DNA from: Phycisphaerae bacterium
GTDB taxonomy: Bacteria; Planctomycetota; Phycisphaerae; UBA1845; JAFGLZ01
DNA: 64,000 nucleotides
Assembly (NCBI GenBank): GCA_016927755.1
Contig: JAFGLZ010000155.1
Span: 1-64,000 of the forward strand
Reading direction: 5' to 3'
Below the pieces are notes generated by a model, which saw nothing but the letters and a program-made list of their open reading frames with translations, made no database searches and was not told where the DNA came from. Shown piece after piece: positions 43,528-52,853 of the stretch. Position numbers and translations under genes: made by a program. The stretch's first letter is position 1. Each line of letters starts with the position of its first letter.

Positions 43528-45813
43528 ATGGGAGATCCGCTCCGTATCCTGATTCTGGAGGATTCCGAGGACGACGCCGCGCTCGTGCTCAGAGAGGTGA
43601 GCCGAGGCGAGCTGTCGATCGTCGGCGAGCGGGTCTCGTGTGCCGAGACGATGTCGGCGGCGATCCGGGGATCGGACTGGGATATCATCATCGCCGACTA
43701 CGCGCTTCCTGGCTTCACGGCGTTGCAGGCGATGCGGATGGTTCAGGACGCCGGTCTCGACGTGCCTTTCATCATCGTGTCGGGCCAGATCGGCGAAGAC
43801 GCGGCGGTCGAGCTCATGAAGGCCGGCGCCAGCGACTATGTCGCCAAGGACAGGCTGGGGCGCCTGGTCCCGGCCATCGAGAGGGAGCTGAGAGAGGCCA
43901 AGGTCCGCCGGGAGCGTCGGGAGGCCGAGGTCGCGCTGCGCGAGAGCGAGGAGCGGTTCCGCAGCCTGGTGAAGAATTCTTCGGACATCATCACGGTTCT
44001 CAGCGCCGAGGGGACGATCCGGTACAGCAGCCTGTCGACGGGGCGCATCCTGGGGTACGGCCCGGAGGAGATGGTGGGGAGGAGCGCGTTTGACTTCGTG
44101 CACCCCGACGACCTGGAGGCGGTCCTGCCGGCGTTCGCCAGGGTGATCCAGAAGCCGGAGACGGTCATCACGGTCGAGTATCGTTTCCTTCACGCGGACG
44201 GGACCTGGGTTCCGATCGAATCCGTCGGCAGCAATTTTCTCGGCGATCCCAGCATCAGGGGCATCGTCGTGAACTCTCGCGACGTGACGGACCGCCGACA
44301 GGCGGAGGCGGCGCTGCGGGAGAGTGAGGAGCGCTACCGAGAGTTCATCGAGGGGACGGAGGACCTCGTCACACAGGTCGATAGCCGCGGACAGTTGATG
44401 TTCGTGAATCATGTGTCTCGACGGGTGTTCGGCCTGCCGCCCGAGGCGTGCGTGGGCCTGTCCTCTCTGGAGTTCATCCATCCCGACGACAGAGAAGCGA
44501 CGGCCAGGATGTATATCGAGTGGACCAAGCGAAGGGCCAGGCACGTCACGCTCGAGAATCGCCAGGTGAGCCGATCGGGCCAAGTGCGCAGCCTCCTCTG
44601 GACGATCAACCTGCACTATGACGAACAGGGCAACGTCACGAGCTTCAACTCGATCGGACGCGACATCACGGAACGCAAGCACGCGGAGCAGGACATCCAA
44701 CGGAGCGAGCAGCACTTCCGTTCGCTGGTCGAGAACTCGACGGACATCATCTCGGTCCTGGACGAGCGGGGGGCGCTCACGTACGTGAGCCCTCCATGGG
44801 AGAAGCTGCTCGGCTACACGAAGGACGAGGTGCTGGGCAGGAACGTCTTCGAGCTGCTGCATGCGGAGGACAGGCAGGAGGTCTACGACGCCTTCGCGAG
44901 GGGAAACCGGATACCCGGGCATGTGGAGACGAGAGTCTTTCGCTTCCTGCACAAGGACGGGACGTATCGCGTCATGGAAGCGACAGGGACGAATCTGCTG
45001 GAAGACTCCGCGGTCAAGGGAGTGGTCATCAACGCTCGGGACATCACGGAGCAGCGGCAGAGCGAGGTACTGGCACAGCAGCGCCAGGCCGAACTGGCCC
45101 ACGCCGCCCGGCTGAGCACCGTGGGCGAGATGACCTCGGAACTGGCTCACGAGCTGGGCCAGCCCCTGACGGCGATCGCCGGCTACGCACGGTCGTGCGT
45201 GCAGCGCATGCAGTCGGGGAACTATCAACCGGAGCGGCTGCTGGCGACGATGGAGAAGGTCGCGGTTCAGTCCGAGCGGGCGGGAGAAGTGATTCACAAC
45301 ATCCGGGCCTTTCTGCGGAAGGACCCCGGCCCGAAGGTTCCGACCGACGTCAACGAAATCGTCAGGGACGCCGTCGCGCTGGTGCGTCACGAGTCCAACT
45401 CCCTCCGGCACCCGATCGAGCTGAACCTCTGCCGCGAGCTGCTGCCGGTCAAGGCGGTTCGAATCGAGATCGAGCAAGTCGTCGTCAACCTGGTTCGAAA
45501 CGGCTTGGAGGCGATGAGGGACACGGAGCCTCGCGACGCCCGTCTGTCCATCACGACCGGGAGGAACGGCGGCGGCCAGATCGAAGTGGCGATCGCCGAT
45601 CGGGGAACCGGCTTCGCCGAAGGCACGCAGGAACGCCTCTTCAGCCCGTTCTTCACGACGAAGCCGGACGGGATGGGGATGGGCCTGGCGATCTCTCGAA
45701 GGATCATCGAAGCGCACGGCGGTCGCTTGTCGGCTTGGCCTAACCGCAACCGTGGTGTAACCTTCACGTTTACGTTGCCCGTGAGCAACTGGAGTCTCGA
45801 TGATGGAGCATGA
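43528..45813 (+). CDS. Sensor histidine kinase: REC - PAS - PAS - PAS - FixL-type kinase
   Basis: About 761 residues from ATG MGDPLRIL with GAGG eight bases upstream. Receiver domain (5-125, aspartate in IIIADYALPG), then three PAS/PAC units (about 145-265, 268-390, 398-520; each starts with SEERF, SEERY or SEQHF and ends with a VTD/ITER-type tail), then a FixL/HWE-like dimerisation domain with His in TSELAHELGQPLTAIAGYA and an ATPase with NLVRNGLEAM, DRGTGF and GMGMGLAIS. No CxxCH or haem-type histidine can be confirmed, so the PAS ligand is unknown. The 3' end overlaps the FixJ-like regulator gene by 14 bases, marking a cognate pair. Confidence 0.9.
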   Translation: MGDPLRILILEDSEDDAALVLREVSRGELSIVGERVSCAETMSAAIRGSDWDIIIADYALPGFTALQAMRMVQDAGLDVPFIIVSGQIGEDAAVELMKAGASDYVAKDRLGRLVPAIERELREAKVRRERREAEVALRESEERFRSLVKNSSDIITVLSAEGTIRYSSLSTGRILGYGPEEMVGRSAFDFVHPDDLEAVLPAFARVIQKPETVITVEYRFLHADGTWVPIESVGSNFLGDPSIRGIVVNSRDVTDRRQAEAALRESEERYREFIEGTEDLVTQVDSRGQLMFVNHVSRRVFGLPPEACVGLSSLEFIHPDDREATARMYIEWTKRRARHVTLENRQVSRSGQVRSLLWTINLHYDEQGNVTSFNSIGRDITERKHAEQDIQRSEQHFRSLVENSTDIISVLDERGALTYVSPPWEKLLGYTKDEVLGRNVFELLHAEDRQEVYDAFARGNRIPGHVETRVFRFLHKDGTYRVMEATGTNLLEDSAVKGVVINARDITEQRQSEVLAQQRQAELAHAARLSTVGEMTSELAHELGQPLTAIAGYARSCVQRMQSGNYQPERLLATMEKVAVQSERAGEVIHNIRAFLRKDPGPKVPTDVNEIVRDAVALVRHESNSLRHPIELNLCRELLPVKAVRIEIEQVVVNLVRNGLEAMRDTEPRDARLSITTGRNGGGQIEVAIADRGTGFAEGTQERLFSPFFTTKPDGMGMGLAISRRIIEAHGGRLSAWPNRNRGVTFTFTLPVSNWSLDDGA

Positions 45814-46414
45814 ACCCGCTGTTTTCGTGGTGGATGACGATCCTGCCGTCCTGGACGCGTTGGAGGAGTTGATCGACTCGGTGGGCCTGTCGGTCAAGTC
45901 CTTTTCATCAGCGCAGGCGTTTCTAGAGGCCTACGACCCGGATCAGCCAGGATGTCTGATACTGGACATCCGTATGCCCGGGATGGACGGACTGGAGCTT
46001 CAGCAACGGCTCAAGGGCGAGGGGATCGACATCCCGATCATCTTCCTTTCGGGACATGCCGACGTTCCCATCGCCGTGCGGGCCGTTCAGGCCGGCGCCT
46101 TCGACTTCGTCGAGAAGCCCTTCCGTGAGCAGTCGCTGCTCGACAGCATCAAACGGGCGATCACGCTGCACCAGGAGCTTCGGCGACGCCGGAGCAACCG
46201 AGACATGGTACTGGCTCGCCTGGCGTCCCTGACGGATCGGGAACGCGAGGTCCTGGACCTGGTCATCGAGGGAAAGACCAGCAAAGCCATCGCCAATGAG
46301 CTAGACCGCAGCCACAAGACGATCGATCAGCATCGCGCCAAGATCCTGGAGAAGATGCAGGCGGAGAACGTCGCGAGCCTGGTGCGTATGGTCCTAGACG
46401 TCAAGCCGACCTAG
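45800..46414 (+). CDS. FixJ-like response regulator (REC - LuxR HTH)
   Basis: 204 residues. Receiver domain (residues 5-120) with acidic pocket VFVVDDDPAVL, phosphoacceptor aspartate in CLILDIRMPGMDG, Thr/Ser in FLSGHAD and Lys in FVEKPF. The C-terminal LuxR-type helix-turn-helix is LTDREREVLDLVIEGKTSKAIANEL then HKTIDQHRAKILEKM. It would be phosphorylated by the REC-PAS kinase encoded immediately upstream (14-base overlap) and activate transcription in the cytoplasm. The pair is organised as in FixLJ systems; targets are unknown. Confidence 0.92.
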   Translation: MMEHEPAVFVVDDDPAVLDALEELIDSVGLSVKSFSSAQAFLEAYDPDQPGCLILDIRMPGMDGLELQQRLKGEGIDIPIIFLSGHADVPIAVRAVQAGAFDFVEKPFREQSLLDSIKRAITLHQELRRRRSNRDMVLARLASLTDREREVLDLVIEGKTSKAIANELDRSHKTIDQHRAKILEKMQAENVASLVRMVLDVKPT

Positions 46415-46932
46415 TCGATGGGCGCACGATTCCGCTCCCGGCGTCATTGGGATCATTTGCGATTCTGAGGATCGTACTCACACCGAGGCCAGAGCCCCGC
46501 CCCTTATGGGGCGGTTGACGTAGCGGCCGCCCCCCCCAACCACCCAGACCTCGCGGCTAGTGATTCTTGCGGCACATCCCGAGGACCTCGCGCGGGATCA
46601 CGTTGATTCAAGGCGTCTTATGGGAGCGTCCCGCCGGAAGGCGTGAGCGGGGCGTCACACGCCTTCGTCCGCGGGATTCTCTTTAGGGATCTTATCGGAA
46701 GCCTCAGGCCGGGGGAGCGGGCAATCGAGCCGGCAAGTCAAGCGCTCAGGGTCACTTGTCGATAGGATTGCGGAGCACGTTCGGGGTAAGATCCTCGCGC
46801 CCGGGGAGCGGCCTGTCGATGACGCGCCGTCGCTGAGCCCCTATCGGGGCAGCCGGGGGGCCGTCCACGATCCGACCCGACACGGACAGGAATCGGAGGC
46901 GCAGTAAGGCGTCGACCGGTCACTCGTGGGAC
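46415..46932. other. Intergenic region with two GC-rich hairpins
   Basis: About 518 bases without a supported gene. A hairpin ccgcccc-ttat-ggggcgg (46496-46513) lies about 80 bases past the FixJ-like gene and may end that operon, though no T-run follows. A second, gaaggcgtg / cacgccttc (46637-46666), lies before the CHASE kinase. Confidence 0.55.
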
Positions 46933-49900
46933 ATGCTGGGTCAGGATGAGAGAATGCCTCCCGAGTCTTCCAAGGCACCTCGTGAGCCGTCGCGCGTCTG
47001 GGCGCGGATTCGCGCGCTTCTGCCCTACGTCCCTGTGGTGTGCGTGGCGGCGGTCGGCGTTCTGGCCACCGACTATGTGTACCGCGCCGCTCGGAGTTGG
47101 GAGCGCGAACATGCTCGCCGGGCGTTCGAACGAGACGCCCAGGTCCTCACCGCGGCGCTGAGGGCGTCTCTGGAGCGGCACCTGGAGATGCTCAGCTTCC
47201 TCGATGAGTTGTACGACGCGTCTGAGCAGGTCACGCGCGAGGAGTTCGAGCACTTCGTGGGCAGGGCGTTGAAGCGGCGAAAGGGCTACCGGTCCGTGCA
47301 ATGGGCGCCAAGAATTCAGGCGACCGATCCGCGCGGATTCGAATCCAGGATGGGAGGAGAAGGCGGTCCACGGTTCGAGGTCCACCCCGCATCAAGTCGC
47401 GACGAGCACTTCCCCGTCGAGTTCTCCTGGCCCGAATCCTCCGACCCGCCACAGCGGGGATTCGATCTGGCTTGCGATCCGCTCCGGTTTCGCGTGATGC
47501 AGGCCGCCCGAGACGCGGGACAGATGCGAGCCACCGGTCCGGTGTGGCGGGGGTCGCGCCCGCATTTCACCGTGATCCAGCCCATCTACGCCAAGGCCCC
47601 CGTCGTCGATACCGACCCGAGCGAGCGAGATCGCCTGCTGGGCTTCATCGCGGGGGAGTGCAGCGTGGAGGGTCTTGTGGGCGGCGCGTTCGAGGCGACC
47701 GAAGTCGGCGGCGTGAGCGTTGAACTCCGTGACGTGACCGCGGGGGGCCCGCCCTGTCTGGCCTACCAATGGCCTTGCGGCGAGGTCTCGCCGCGCGGCG
47801 AGACGCGAACGGCTTCCCCTGACAGCGCGAGGGATTGGGTCCATGTGGCGCGCCTCCCGGTGGCTGACAGGCAGTGGTCATTGCGCTGCCGGCCCGCATC
47901 CTCCCACGCCTTCAGCGCCAGGATGGGAACGCCGTTCGGGCTGCTGATCGGCGGGCTGGGCATCACGCTGCTGCTGACGGCGTATCTGGGTTCACTGGTC
48001 GGACGGTCTTCTCGGATCCGGCAGCTCGTGGCTCGACGCACGGACGAGCTCTCGCACGCGAACGAGAGCTTGCGTCGACAGATCGCCGAACGGCATCGGG
48101 CGGATCAGGCCCTGCGCGAGAGCGAGCAGCAGTACCGGAAGCTCTTCGAGTCGGCGGGGGAGGGGATCTTCCTGATGGAAGGGCCGGTCTTCGTGGACTG
48201 CAATCACCGCGTCCTGGAGCTGTTCGGGTGCGAACGGGACCAGATCATCGGTCGAACCCCCGTTGGCCTCTCCCCGGACGTCCAGCCGGACGGGCAGCGC
48301 TCGGTCGACGTGGCGATGGGGAAGATCGAGGCCGCGCTCGCCGGGGAGCCGCAGTTCTTCGAATGGCAACATCGACGTCACGACGGGGCCCTCTTTGACG
48401 CGGAGGTCACCCTGAGCGGCTTCGTCAGCTACGGCAAGGCCCTGGTCCTCGCGCTCGTTCACGACGTGACGGATCGCAAGCGCGCCGAGCGGGCCTCGCG
48501 TGAAAGTGAGCGCCGGTCCCAGGCGATTCTCGACGCGATCAAGGTGGGCTTCGTGATCGTGGACGCCGAGACGCACAGGGTCGTCGAGGCCAACCCCACG
48601 GCTCTCAAGATGATCGGGGCTGGGAAGGAACAGGTCGTCGGCAAGGTGTGCCATGCCCACATCTGCCCGGCGGAGCAATGCCGATGCCCGGTCACCGATC
48701 TCGGCATGGAGGTCGACTGCTCCGAGCGCGTCCTTCTCACGAACAACCGGGAGAAGATACCGATTCTCAAGACGGTTACGGCGATCGACTTGGCGGGACG
48801 GAGGTGCCTGCTCGAGAGTTTCGTCGACATCACCGAGCGGAAACACGCCGAAGAGCGGCAGAAGCATCAGACCCAGTTGCTCACGGTGAAGAACATGGAG
48901 CTCGAGAGCCAGCGCCAGCAGTTGGGGGCGCAGAAGGAGGAACTGGAGAACATCAACCGCAAACTCGAGGACGCCAAGCTGGCCGCGGAAGACGCGAATC
49001 GTGCCAAGAGCCAGTTCCTGGCCAATATGAGCCACGAGATCCGAACGCCGATGACGGCGATCGTGGGGTTCGCGGACATTTTGCTCGATGCCGATTTGAG
49101 CGCGAGCGATCAACTGAACGCCGTCCAGACGATTCGGCGCAACGGCGAGTTTCTGACCGAGATCATCAACGACATCCTGGACCTGTCCAAGATCGAGGCG
49201 GGACGCCTGGAGGTCAGACGGGTCCGCTGCTCCGTCGTGGAGCTGCTGAGCGACATCGAGTCGCTGCTGCGGGTTCGCGCCCAAGGCAAGGGCCTGTCGC
49301 TGAGGTTCGAGTTTGACGGCCCGGCGCCCAGCGCGATCCTGACGGACCCCACGCGACTCCGGGAGATCTTCTTCAACCTGATCGGCAACGCGATCAAGTT
49401 CACCGAGACCGGCGGCGTCCGCATCGTGACGCGATCGGTCAAGGGCGACGACGGCAAGCCGGAACGCGTCATTCAGTTCGACGTCATCGACACCGGCATC
49501 GGCATCCAGCCGGACCAGATGGACCGGCTGTTCGAGCCGTTCCAGCAGGCCGACTCGTCGCTGACTCGTAAGTTCGGCGGCACCGGGCTGGGCCTGGCGA
49601 TCAGCAGGCGTCTGGCCCGCATGCTCGGCGGCGACATCACGGTGAGGAGCCGTCCCAACGAGGGGAGCACGTTCACGGTGACGATCGCATCGGGCGACCT
49701 GACGGACGTCCAGTGGCTGGAGAGCCCGTCGTGCGTTCTGTCGGTCGAGGCGGCCATCGAAACCGGTGCTCAACCGCCGACGACGATCGAGTTGACCGGG
49801 CGTCGCGTCTTGCTGGCCGAGGACGGCCCGGACAATCAGCGGCTGATCTCATTCCATCTGAGGCGGGCCGGCTGCGAGGTGACGCTCGCCGAGAACGGGC

Positions 49901-50451
49901 AGGCGGCGGTCGAGACCGCGATGCGGGCCAGCAAGGAAGGACGTCCGTTCGACGTCATCCTGATGGACATGCAGATGCCGATTCTCGACGGTTACGGGGC
50001 GACGCGGACGCTCCGCGACAAGGGATACGACCGGTCGATCATCGCCCTGACCGCGCACGCGATGGCGACGGAGCGGGACAAGTGCCTCGCGGCGGGCTGC
50101 AGCGAATACGCGAGCAAGCCCATCGATCGAGACGCGCTGCTCGCGCTCATCGCACAGCAGATCAGCCGTGAGCCCACCGCCCCACCCACGCCTCGATGGA
50201 CGGAAGCGCTGGAGAGCGCGCTTGCCGAAGGGCAGGTCCAGACGCTCGGGACGCTGGCCCGGCAGATCCGCGTGACGGCGGACGACCATCGGCTCCCCGC
50301 CCTTTCCGCGGCGGCCCTGACGGTCGAAGCCCTGATCGGCGAACAGGCCGAGCTGCACCGGATCGAACAGCAGGTTCGGCAACTGATCGACCTGTGCGTC
50401 GTGTTTGTCGAACAATTGGGGGTCAAGGCCTTGAGTCCTGACGCGTCCTGA
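46933..50451 (+). CDS. Membrane hybrid histidine kinase: CHASE - PAS - PAS - kinase - REC - degenerate HPt
   Basis: 1172 residues (an ATG 21 bases further in is an alternative start). Membrane helix at about 30-50, periplasmic CHASE domain (75-270; FLDELYDASEQVTREEFEHFVGRAL and KGYRSVQWAPRI), second helix (about 335-357), two PAS units (395-520, 525-640; the second has a cysteine-rich HAHICPAEQCRCP insert), coiled coil, phosphoacceptor His in FLANMSHEIRTPMTAIVGFAD, ATPase (NLIGNAIKFTE, DTGIGI, GTGLGLAIS), receiver with aspartate in VILMDMQMPILDG. The last 80 residues look like an HPt fold, but the expected AHxLKG reads ARQIRVTA, with no phosphoacceptor His. Extracytoplasmic small-molecule sensor at the inner membrane. 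Confidence 0.92.
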   Translation: MLGQDERMPPESSKAPREPSRVWARIRALLPYVPVVCVAAVGVLATDYVYRAARSWEREHARRAFERDAQVLTAALRASLERHLEMLSFLDELYDASEQVTREEFEHFVGRALKRRKGYRSVQWAPRIQATDPRGFESRMGGEGGPRFEVHPASSRDEHFPVEFSWPESSDPPQRGFDLACDPLRFRVMQAARDAGQMRATGPVWRGSRPHFTVIQPIYAKAPVVDTDPSERDRLLGFIAGECSVEGLVGGAFEATEVGGVSVELRDVTAGGPPCLAYQWPCGEVSPRGETRTASPDSARDWVHVARLPVADRQWSLRCRPASSHAFSARMGTPFGLLIGGLGITLLLTAYLGSLVGRSSRIRQLVARRTDELSHANESLRRQIAERHRADQALRESEQQYRKLFESAGEGIFLMEGPVFVDCNHRVLELFGCERDQIIGRTPVGLSPDVQPDGQRSVDVAMGKIEAALAGEPQFFEWQHRRHDGALFDAEVTLSGFVSYGKALVLALVHDVTDRKRAERASRESERRSQAILDAIKVGFVIVDAETHRVVEANPTALKMIGAGKEQVVGKVCHAHICPAEQCRCPVTDLGMEVDCSERVLLTNNREKIPILKTVTAIDLAGRRCLLESFVDITERKHAEERQKHQTQLLTVKNMELESQRQQLGAQKEELENINRKLEDAKLAAEDANRAKSQFLANMSHEIRTPMTAIVGFADILLDADLSASDQLNAVQTIRRNGEFLTEIINDILDLSKIEAGRLEVRRVRCSVVELLSDIESLLRVRAQGKGLSLRFEFDGPAPSAILTDPTRLREIFFNLIGNAIKFTETGGVRIVTRSVKGDDGKPERVIQFDVIDTGIGIQPDQMDRLFEPFQQADSSLTRKFGGTGLGLAISRRLARMLGGDITVRSRPNEGSTFTVTIASGDLTDVQWLESPSCVLSVEAAIETGAQPPTTIELTGRRVLLAEDGPDNQRLISFHLRRAGCEVTLAENGQAAVETAMRASKEGRPFDVILMDMQMPILDGYGATRTLRDKGYDRSIIALTAHAMATERDKCLAAGCSEYASKPIDRDALLALIAQQISREPTAPPTPRWTEALESALAEGQVQTLGTLARQIRVTADDHRLPALSAAALTVEALIGEQAELHRIEQQVRQLIDLCVVFVEQLGVKALSPDAS

Positions 50452-50467
50452 GCGACCATGTCGGCAT

Positions 50468-50814
50468 ACGCATCCGATGGAAGCTGCTCATTCTGCTGCT
50501 GGCGATCGCGCTGGCGCCGCTCGTGATCGTGGCGGTCATGGCGAATCGCCGACGGTGTGAGCTACGAGGAATACGGCTGGGAGGGTCTCGAGCCCGGCGC
50601 CGTGATCGTCGTCGGAACCGACGGGATCTGGGAGACGCGAGACCCGATGGGCGAGCAGTTCGGCATGGATGCGTTTCGTCAGGTCGTCCGGACGAACGCC
50701 GAGTCATCGGCCGCCGAGATGATCGACGCGGTCGAGAGGGCGCTCGTCGACTTCCGAAGGGATCGGCCGCAGGAAGACGACGTCACGCTGGTGATCGCCA
50801 AGGTGATTGGATGA
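50468..50814 (+). pseudogene. Internally deleted RsbU-like PP2C (SpoIIE) phosphatase
   Basis: Two fragments of one ancestral gene lie side by side. Bases 50468-50553 encode an N-terminal membrane-anchor segment (RIRWKLLILLLAIALAPLVIV) as found at the start of RsbU-type sensor phosphatases. Directly after, in a different frame (50557-50814), comes the end of a SpoIIE/PP2C domain: GWEGLEPGAVIVVGTDGIWETRD with the metal-binding DG, and PQEDDVTLVIAKVIG with the DDxT motif. Everything between (sensor, HAMP and most of the phosphatase) is missing, and the junction is out of frame. The stop overlaps the next gene as ATGA. Non-functional by inference. Confidence 0.8.
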
Positions 50815-52676
50815 GCAAGATGATCGGCGACGTGCTCGCCCGGACCGTCTCATGCACCACGGGCATCCTTTCCCGCCATCTGTGCAGGCTGGAAGCCCGC
50901 GGTACAAGCCCGATCTCCGGTCGCGTCGCTCTCGTATGCCTGGCGCTCCTGGCGGCCGGCGCAGTCGCCGAGGCCCAGTCGACGCGCGTCGCGTCGAGCC
51001 CCCCCGCCGCCAAGGGGATGATGTTCCTGCACTACGCCGACGCCAGGTTCATCGAAGGTCTGCGCCGGCACGGCCTGTTGGACAACTACGGGTTCCGACT
51101 GCTCAACACGGGCTACGATCCGCGTCCCTTCGGCGAGAGGTGGGCCGGGTCGAAGGTCCTGGCCGACGCGGGCGCATCGGGACGATGCCACTACTTCGAT
51201 CGGATCACGGGGGGCATGCCGTTCCAGTCGCTCGAGGGCATGACCGACATCGCCCGCCGGTTCAAGGACGACCCGCGCTTCCTCGGATTTCAGGTCCACG
51301 AGTGGGGGAACTCGCCCTTCGCCGACTACGGGCGGATACAGAAGCTCATCCTCGACAAGGGCCGGCCGTTCGACCAGAAGAGCTTCGCCGAGTTCGAGCG
51401 GCGAACGCAGTACCCGTACTTCTCCGGCGGGGACTTTAGGATGTACCACGACCTCTACCGCCCGCTGAAGACGCAGCGGGACGTGGAGGCGTTCCTGGAG
51501 GCGTATTTCCGCCGGCTCATCGAGCTGACGGCGGGCCAGGTCATGTCGGTCAACGGGTACGTGCAAATGAACCACACGGCCTTGCGGCTGGGCGCCAAGA
51601 ACATCATGCCCGAGATCGGGAATCAGGTCCCGCTGTCGGCCCTGCAAATCGCGTGCGCTCGTGGGGCGGCCCGGCAATATGACAAACCCTTCGGCGTCTA
51701 CTACGAGCCGTGGGGCGGCACGCCGTTCGGATGCTGCTGCGCCCTGGGCTTCTCGCCCTGGTTCCCGGCGGAGAAGCGGCTCAAGGAGAAGACCGACGTC
51801 TACCAGATCACGCCGAAGCTGGGCAGCAGCCGATCGCTGCAGCGCCGGCTGCTCTACTTCTCGTGGCTTGCGGGCGCCGCTTACGTCGCCGAGGAGTGGG
51901 GCACGGAGAACTACTTCAGCGATTGGGAGACGTACCCGCTGACGGCCTACGGGCGTGTCGTCAAGGAGTTTCTCGAGATCACGACGCGGTGGTCCCTCCC
52001 GCAACCGGTCGTGCCGGCGGCGGTCGTTGCACCTCCGGGGACGTTCGGGATCGACGTCGGGTTCGTGTCCGGGCGGCGCGACAGGCTGTACGGCGTCGCG
52101 GCCCCCGATGCGTTCCACACGCGGCTGCGCCGATTCGCCAAGGACGTCTTCGCCACGCAGTCCGCCAAGAAGGGCGGCGACGCCCACAACCTGACGCCGT
52201 CGCCGTGGATCGGGTGCTTCGACGTGCTGTCGGCCGAGGCGACGCCCGGGCTCCTGGCCAAGTACGCGGTGTGGGTCTACTTCGACGCCGCGCAGGCGGA
52301 GAAGGCCCCCGACGGCGGCGGATCGCTCAAGGTGGTCTACACGGCGGACCCGAAGGACTCGGACCGTGTGATCGAGGCGGTCGGCAAGCACCTTCGCTAT
52401 CAGGTTCAGGGACAGGTCGGCTGTGCCCATGCCCGAGTCGACGGGCGCTATCTCCTCGGTGTGTTCAACAACCTCGGGATCACCAAGACACCCGACGGCG
52501 ACCAGGCCAATCCTGAGGCCACTCAGACCGTGACGGTGATCGGTCCCGTCGACGGCGTCGCGTGCGTGGTCGGCAAGGACTACCTCGAGAACAAGGACAA
52601 GGATCGACTGACGATCCGCCTGCCGGCGGGGCAAGTGGCGATCCTGTCGTTTCCCGATCCGGCGGCGTCTCGATAA
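50811..52676 (+). CDS. Exported glycoside-hydrolase-like protein of unknown family
   Basis: 621 residues from an ATG overlapping the stop of the phosphatase remnant. An export segment lies unusually far in (ISGRVALVCLALLAAGAVAEAQ, residues about 35-56), so an internal start is possible. The body reads as a beta/alpha-barrel enzyme: FLGFQVHEWGNSPFADYG, YFSGGDFRMYHDLYRPLK, GVYYEPWGGTPFGCCCALGF and YVAEEWGTENYF contain acidic residues in positions typical of glycosidases. A C-terminal beta domain includes HARVDGRYLLGVFNNLG. I cannot assign a numbered GH family; secreted glycan hydrolase is inferred from fold-like text and context. Confidence 0.55.
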   Translation: MSKMIGDVLARTVSCTTGILSRHLCRLEARGTSPISGRVALVCLALLAAGAVAEAQSTRVASSPPAAKGMMFLHYADARFIEGLRRHGLLDNYGFRLLNTGYDPRPFGERWAGSKVLADAGASGRCHYFDRITGGMPFQSLEGMTDIARRFKDDPRFLGFQVHEWGNSPFADYGRIQKLILDKGRPFDQKSFAEFERRTQYPYFSGGDFRMYHDLYRPLKTQRDVEAFLEAYFRRLIELTAGQVMSVNGYVQMNHTALRLGAKNIMPEIGNQVPLSALQIACARGAARQYDKPFGVYYEPWGGTPFGCCCALGFSPWFPAEKRLKEKTDVYQITPKLGSSRSLQRRLLYFSWLAGAAYVAEEWGTENYFSDWETYPLTAYGRVVKEFLEITTRWSLPQPVVPAAVVAPPGTFGIDVGFVSGRRDRLYGVAAPDAFHTRLRRFAKDVFATQSAKKGGDAHNLTPSPWIGCFDVLSAEATPGLLAKYAVWVYFDAAQAEKAPDGGGSLKVVYTADPKDSDRVIEAVGKHLRYQVQGQVGCAHARVDGRYLLGVFNNLGITKTPDGDQANPEATQTVTVIGPVDGVACVVGKDYLENKDKDRLTIRLPAGQVAILSFPDPAASR

Positions 52677-52853
52677 GGCGATACGGCGCGACGGGTAAGG
52701 CTTTGAGGGGAAGAACCCGTTGGGCAATCCAGCGCGGTCCCCAACAACGTGCTGCGCTCCTCGACCAGGGAGTGCGGCGGCTCGACGCCGCTCTTGACTC
52801 GCCGCGGGGCGGGTCTTTCAGGCCAGGGGCCGGGCGATCCGTCCGAAGCGCCC

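Noticed and set aside
43492..45897. 801-codon minus-strand open frame opposite the REC-PAS kinase
   Set aside because: Antisense shadow of a clear multi-domain kinase; no coherent domain is seen on the minus strand.
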